Below, piece after piece: positions 24,760-25,215 of a DNA stretch of 25,215 nt. The stretch lies in contig DAOUJC010000002.1 of NCBI GenBank assembly GCA_034423135.1, forward strand, positions 1 through 25,215, given 5' to 3'. The notes beneath the pieces were generated by a model. It was not told where the DNA came from. It made no database searches and was given only the letters and a program-made list of their open reading frames with translations. The DNA comes from JAPPHY01 sp034423135. GTDB lineage: Bacteria; Chloroflexota; Dehalococcoidia; Lucifugimonadales; UBA2985. Position numbers and translations under genes: made by a program. Position 1 is the first letter of the stretch, and each line of letters opens with the position of its first letter.

Positions 24760-25215
24760 GTGTTCATCAACAGGTTGTTTCGTGAACAGGCCCTGGCAAG
24801 GCGCCGGAGGCAGGAGCCGCTGGACGACCGCCTGCAGGTAACAGCCCCCCACGAGTGGCTCCTGGTGGCCGGGCTGGGCGTGATGTTCCTGGCCCTGCTG
24901 GTGTACGGCGCCGTTGGCAGCGTTGAGCGCAGCCTCTCCTACGATGCGGTGGTGGTCCTCCCCGGCGAACGCTACCCCGTGTCCGCGCCGGTGTCCGGCA
25001 CGGTAGTGGAGGTACTGGCGGCGGTGGGCGACACCGTCGAGCCGGGGCAGGTCATCGCCAGGGTGCGCTCGCCCCTGGAGCAGCAGCGGGACTCAGAGGC
25101 GCGCCGGCTCCTCGGGTCGCTGGTAGAGGAGTTGGACCCGAATGACGAGGCTGCGGCTGGCCTGCTCCTGCTGGCGCTGGAGAGCGTGGGGGACGCGGGA
25201 GCGTCTGCTGCGGCG
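24760..25215 (+). CDS. NHLM-type bacteriocin export membrane-fusion protein, 5' part
   Basis: The first 152 codons, open at the window edge. The N-terminus FINRLFREQALARRRRQEPLDDRLQV followed by TAPHEWLLVAGLG matches the opening of the HlyD-like secretion proteins of NHLM (nitrile hydratase leader microcin) systems. One transmembrane helix spans about 33-54, then a lipoyl/biotin-like half-hairpin (75-103, SAPVSGTVVEVLAAVGDTVEPGQVIARV), then a probable coiled coil. In this family it works with cysteine-protease/ABC exporters to mature and export leader peptides. The start is GTG 24760 with AGAGG 10 nt upstream; an in-frame TGA at 24736 excludes an earlier start. Partner genes would lie beyond the right edge. 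Confidence 0.75.
   Translation, partial: MFINRLFREQALARRRRQEPLDDRLQVTAPHEWLLVAGLGVMFLALLVYGAVGSVERSLSYDAVVVLPGERYPVSAPVSGTVVEVLAAVGDTVEPGQVIARVRSPLEQQRDSEARRLLGSLVEELDPNDEAAAGLLLLALESVGDAGASAAA

Overview
The window is GC-rich bacterial DNA that most resembles the Chloroflexota (Dehalococcoidia/SAR202-like lineages). This assignment is inferred from gene types, not from a marker gene: Thr/Pro-repeat ('TPTPEP') lipoproteins, a DUF3179 protein, a cytoplasmic GAF-PAS kinase fused to a response regulator, a small aspartic-protease gene pair, and an NHLM-type export gene. No rRNA, tRNA, CRISPR array or intact insertion sequence was recognised.

Left part (1-5606). A DUF3179 lipoprotein on the minus strand (1862 to 306) is interrupted in frame by one TGA, exactly where the first Cys of the conserved CxxC motif belongs. 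A small hairpin with SECIS-like geometry follows the TGA, so the gene reads best as a selenoprotein with a UxxC motif. Divergent from it is a trypsin-like (HtrA-type) serine protease lipoprotein (2687-4117) with a near-consensus sigma70 promoter, a 12-C homopolymer in its 5' region and 42-bp in-frame tandem repeats. A convergent MFS transporter (minus) follows.

Centre (5607-18626). About 420 nt without a gene (5653-6076) is packed with nested perfect inverted repeats and looks like a structured RNA of unknown class. It is followed by a four-gene minus-strand polyketide operon, in transcription order: Sfp-type phosphopantetheinyl transferase, alpha/beta hydrolase, a 3448-residue PKS (KS-AT-DH-cMT-ER-KR-ACP-KS-AT*), and a free-standing ACP. 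The second AT (AT*) has lost its nucleophilic Ser and about 80 residues covering its small subdomain. The final KS therefore cannot be served by its own AT and presumably works with AT1 and/or the discrete ACP. The logic (malonyl-type AT, C-methyltransferase, full reductive loop, no TE) points to an alpha-methyl-branched, largely reduced chain, released by an unknown route for which the hydrolase is a candidate. The layout recalls the Sup-type methyl-branched-lipid PKSs of sponge symbionts. That comparison is from memory.

Right part (18627-25215). A SulP anion transporter with a STAS domain (plus) is followed by a hairpin-rich dispersed repeat, a second copy of the element near the left end. 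Next come a translationally coupled small protein and retropepsin-like aspartic protease (minus), and a GAF-PAS-HisKA-HATPase-REC-winged-helix single-protein two-component system (minus). In front of the last lies a set of helically phased TCAC repeats. Divergent from it are a DUF4377 lipoprotein and the start of an NHLM-family membrane-fusion protein, cut by the window edge, which suggests a peptide natural-product export locus continuing beyond it.
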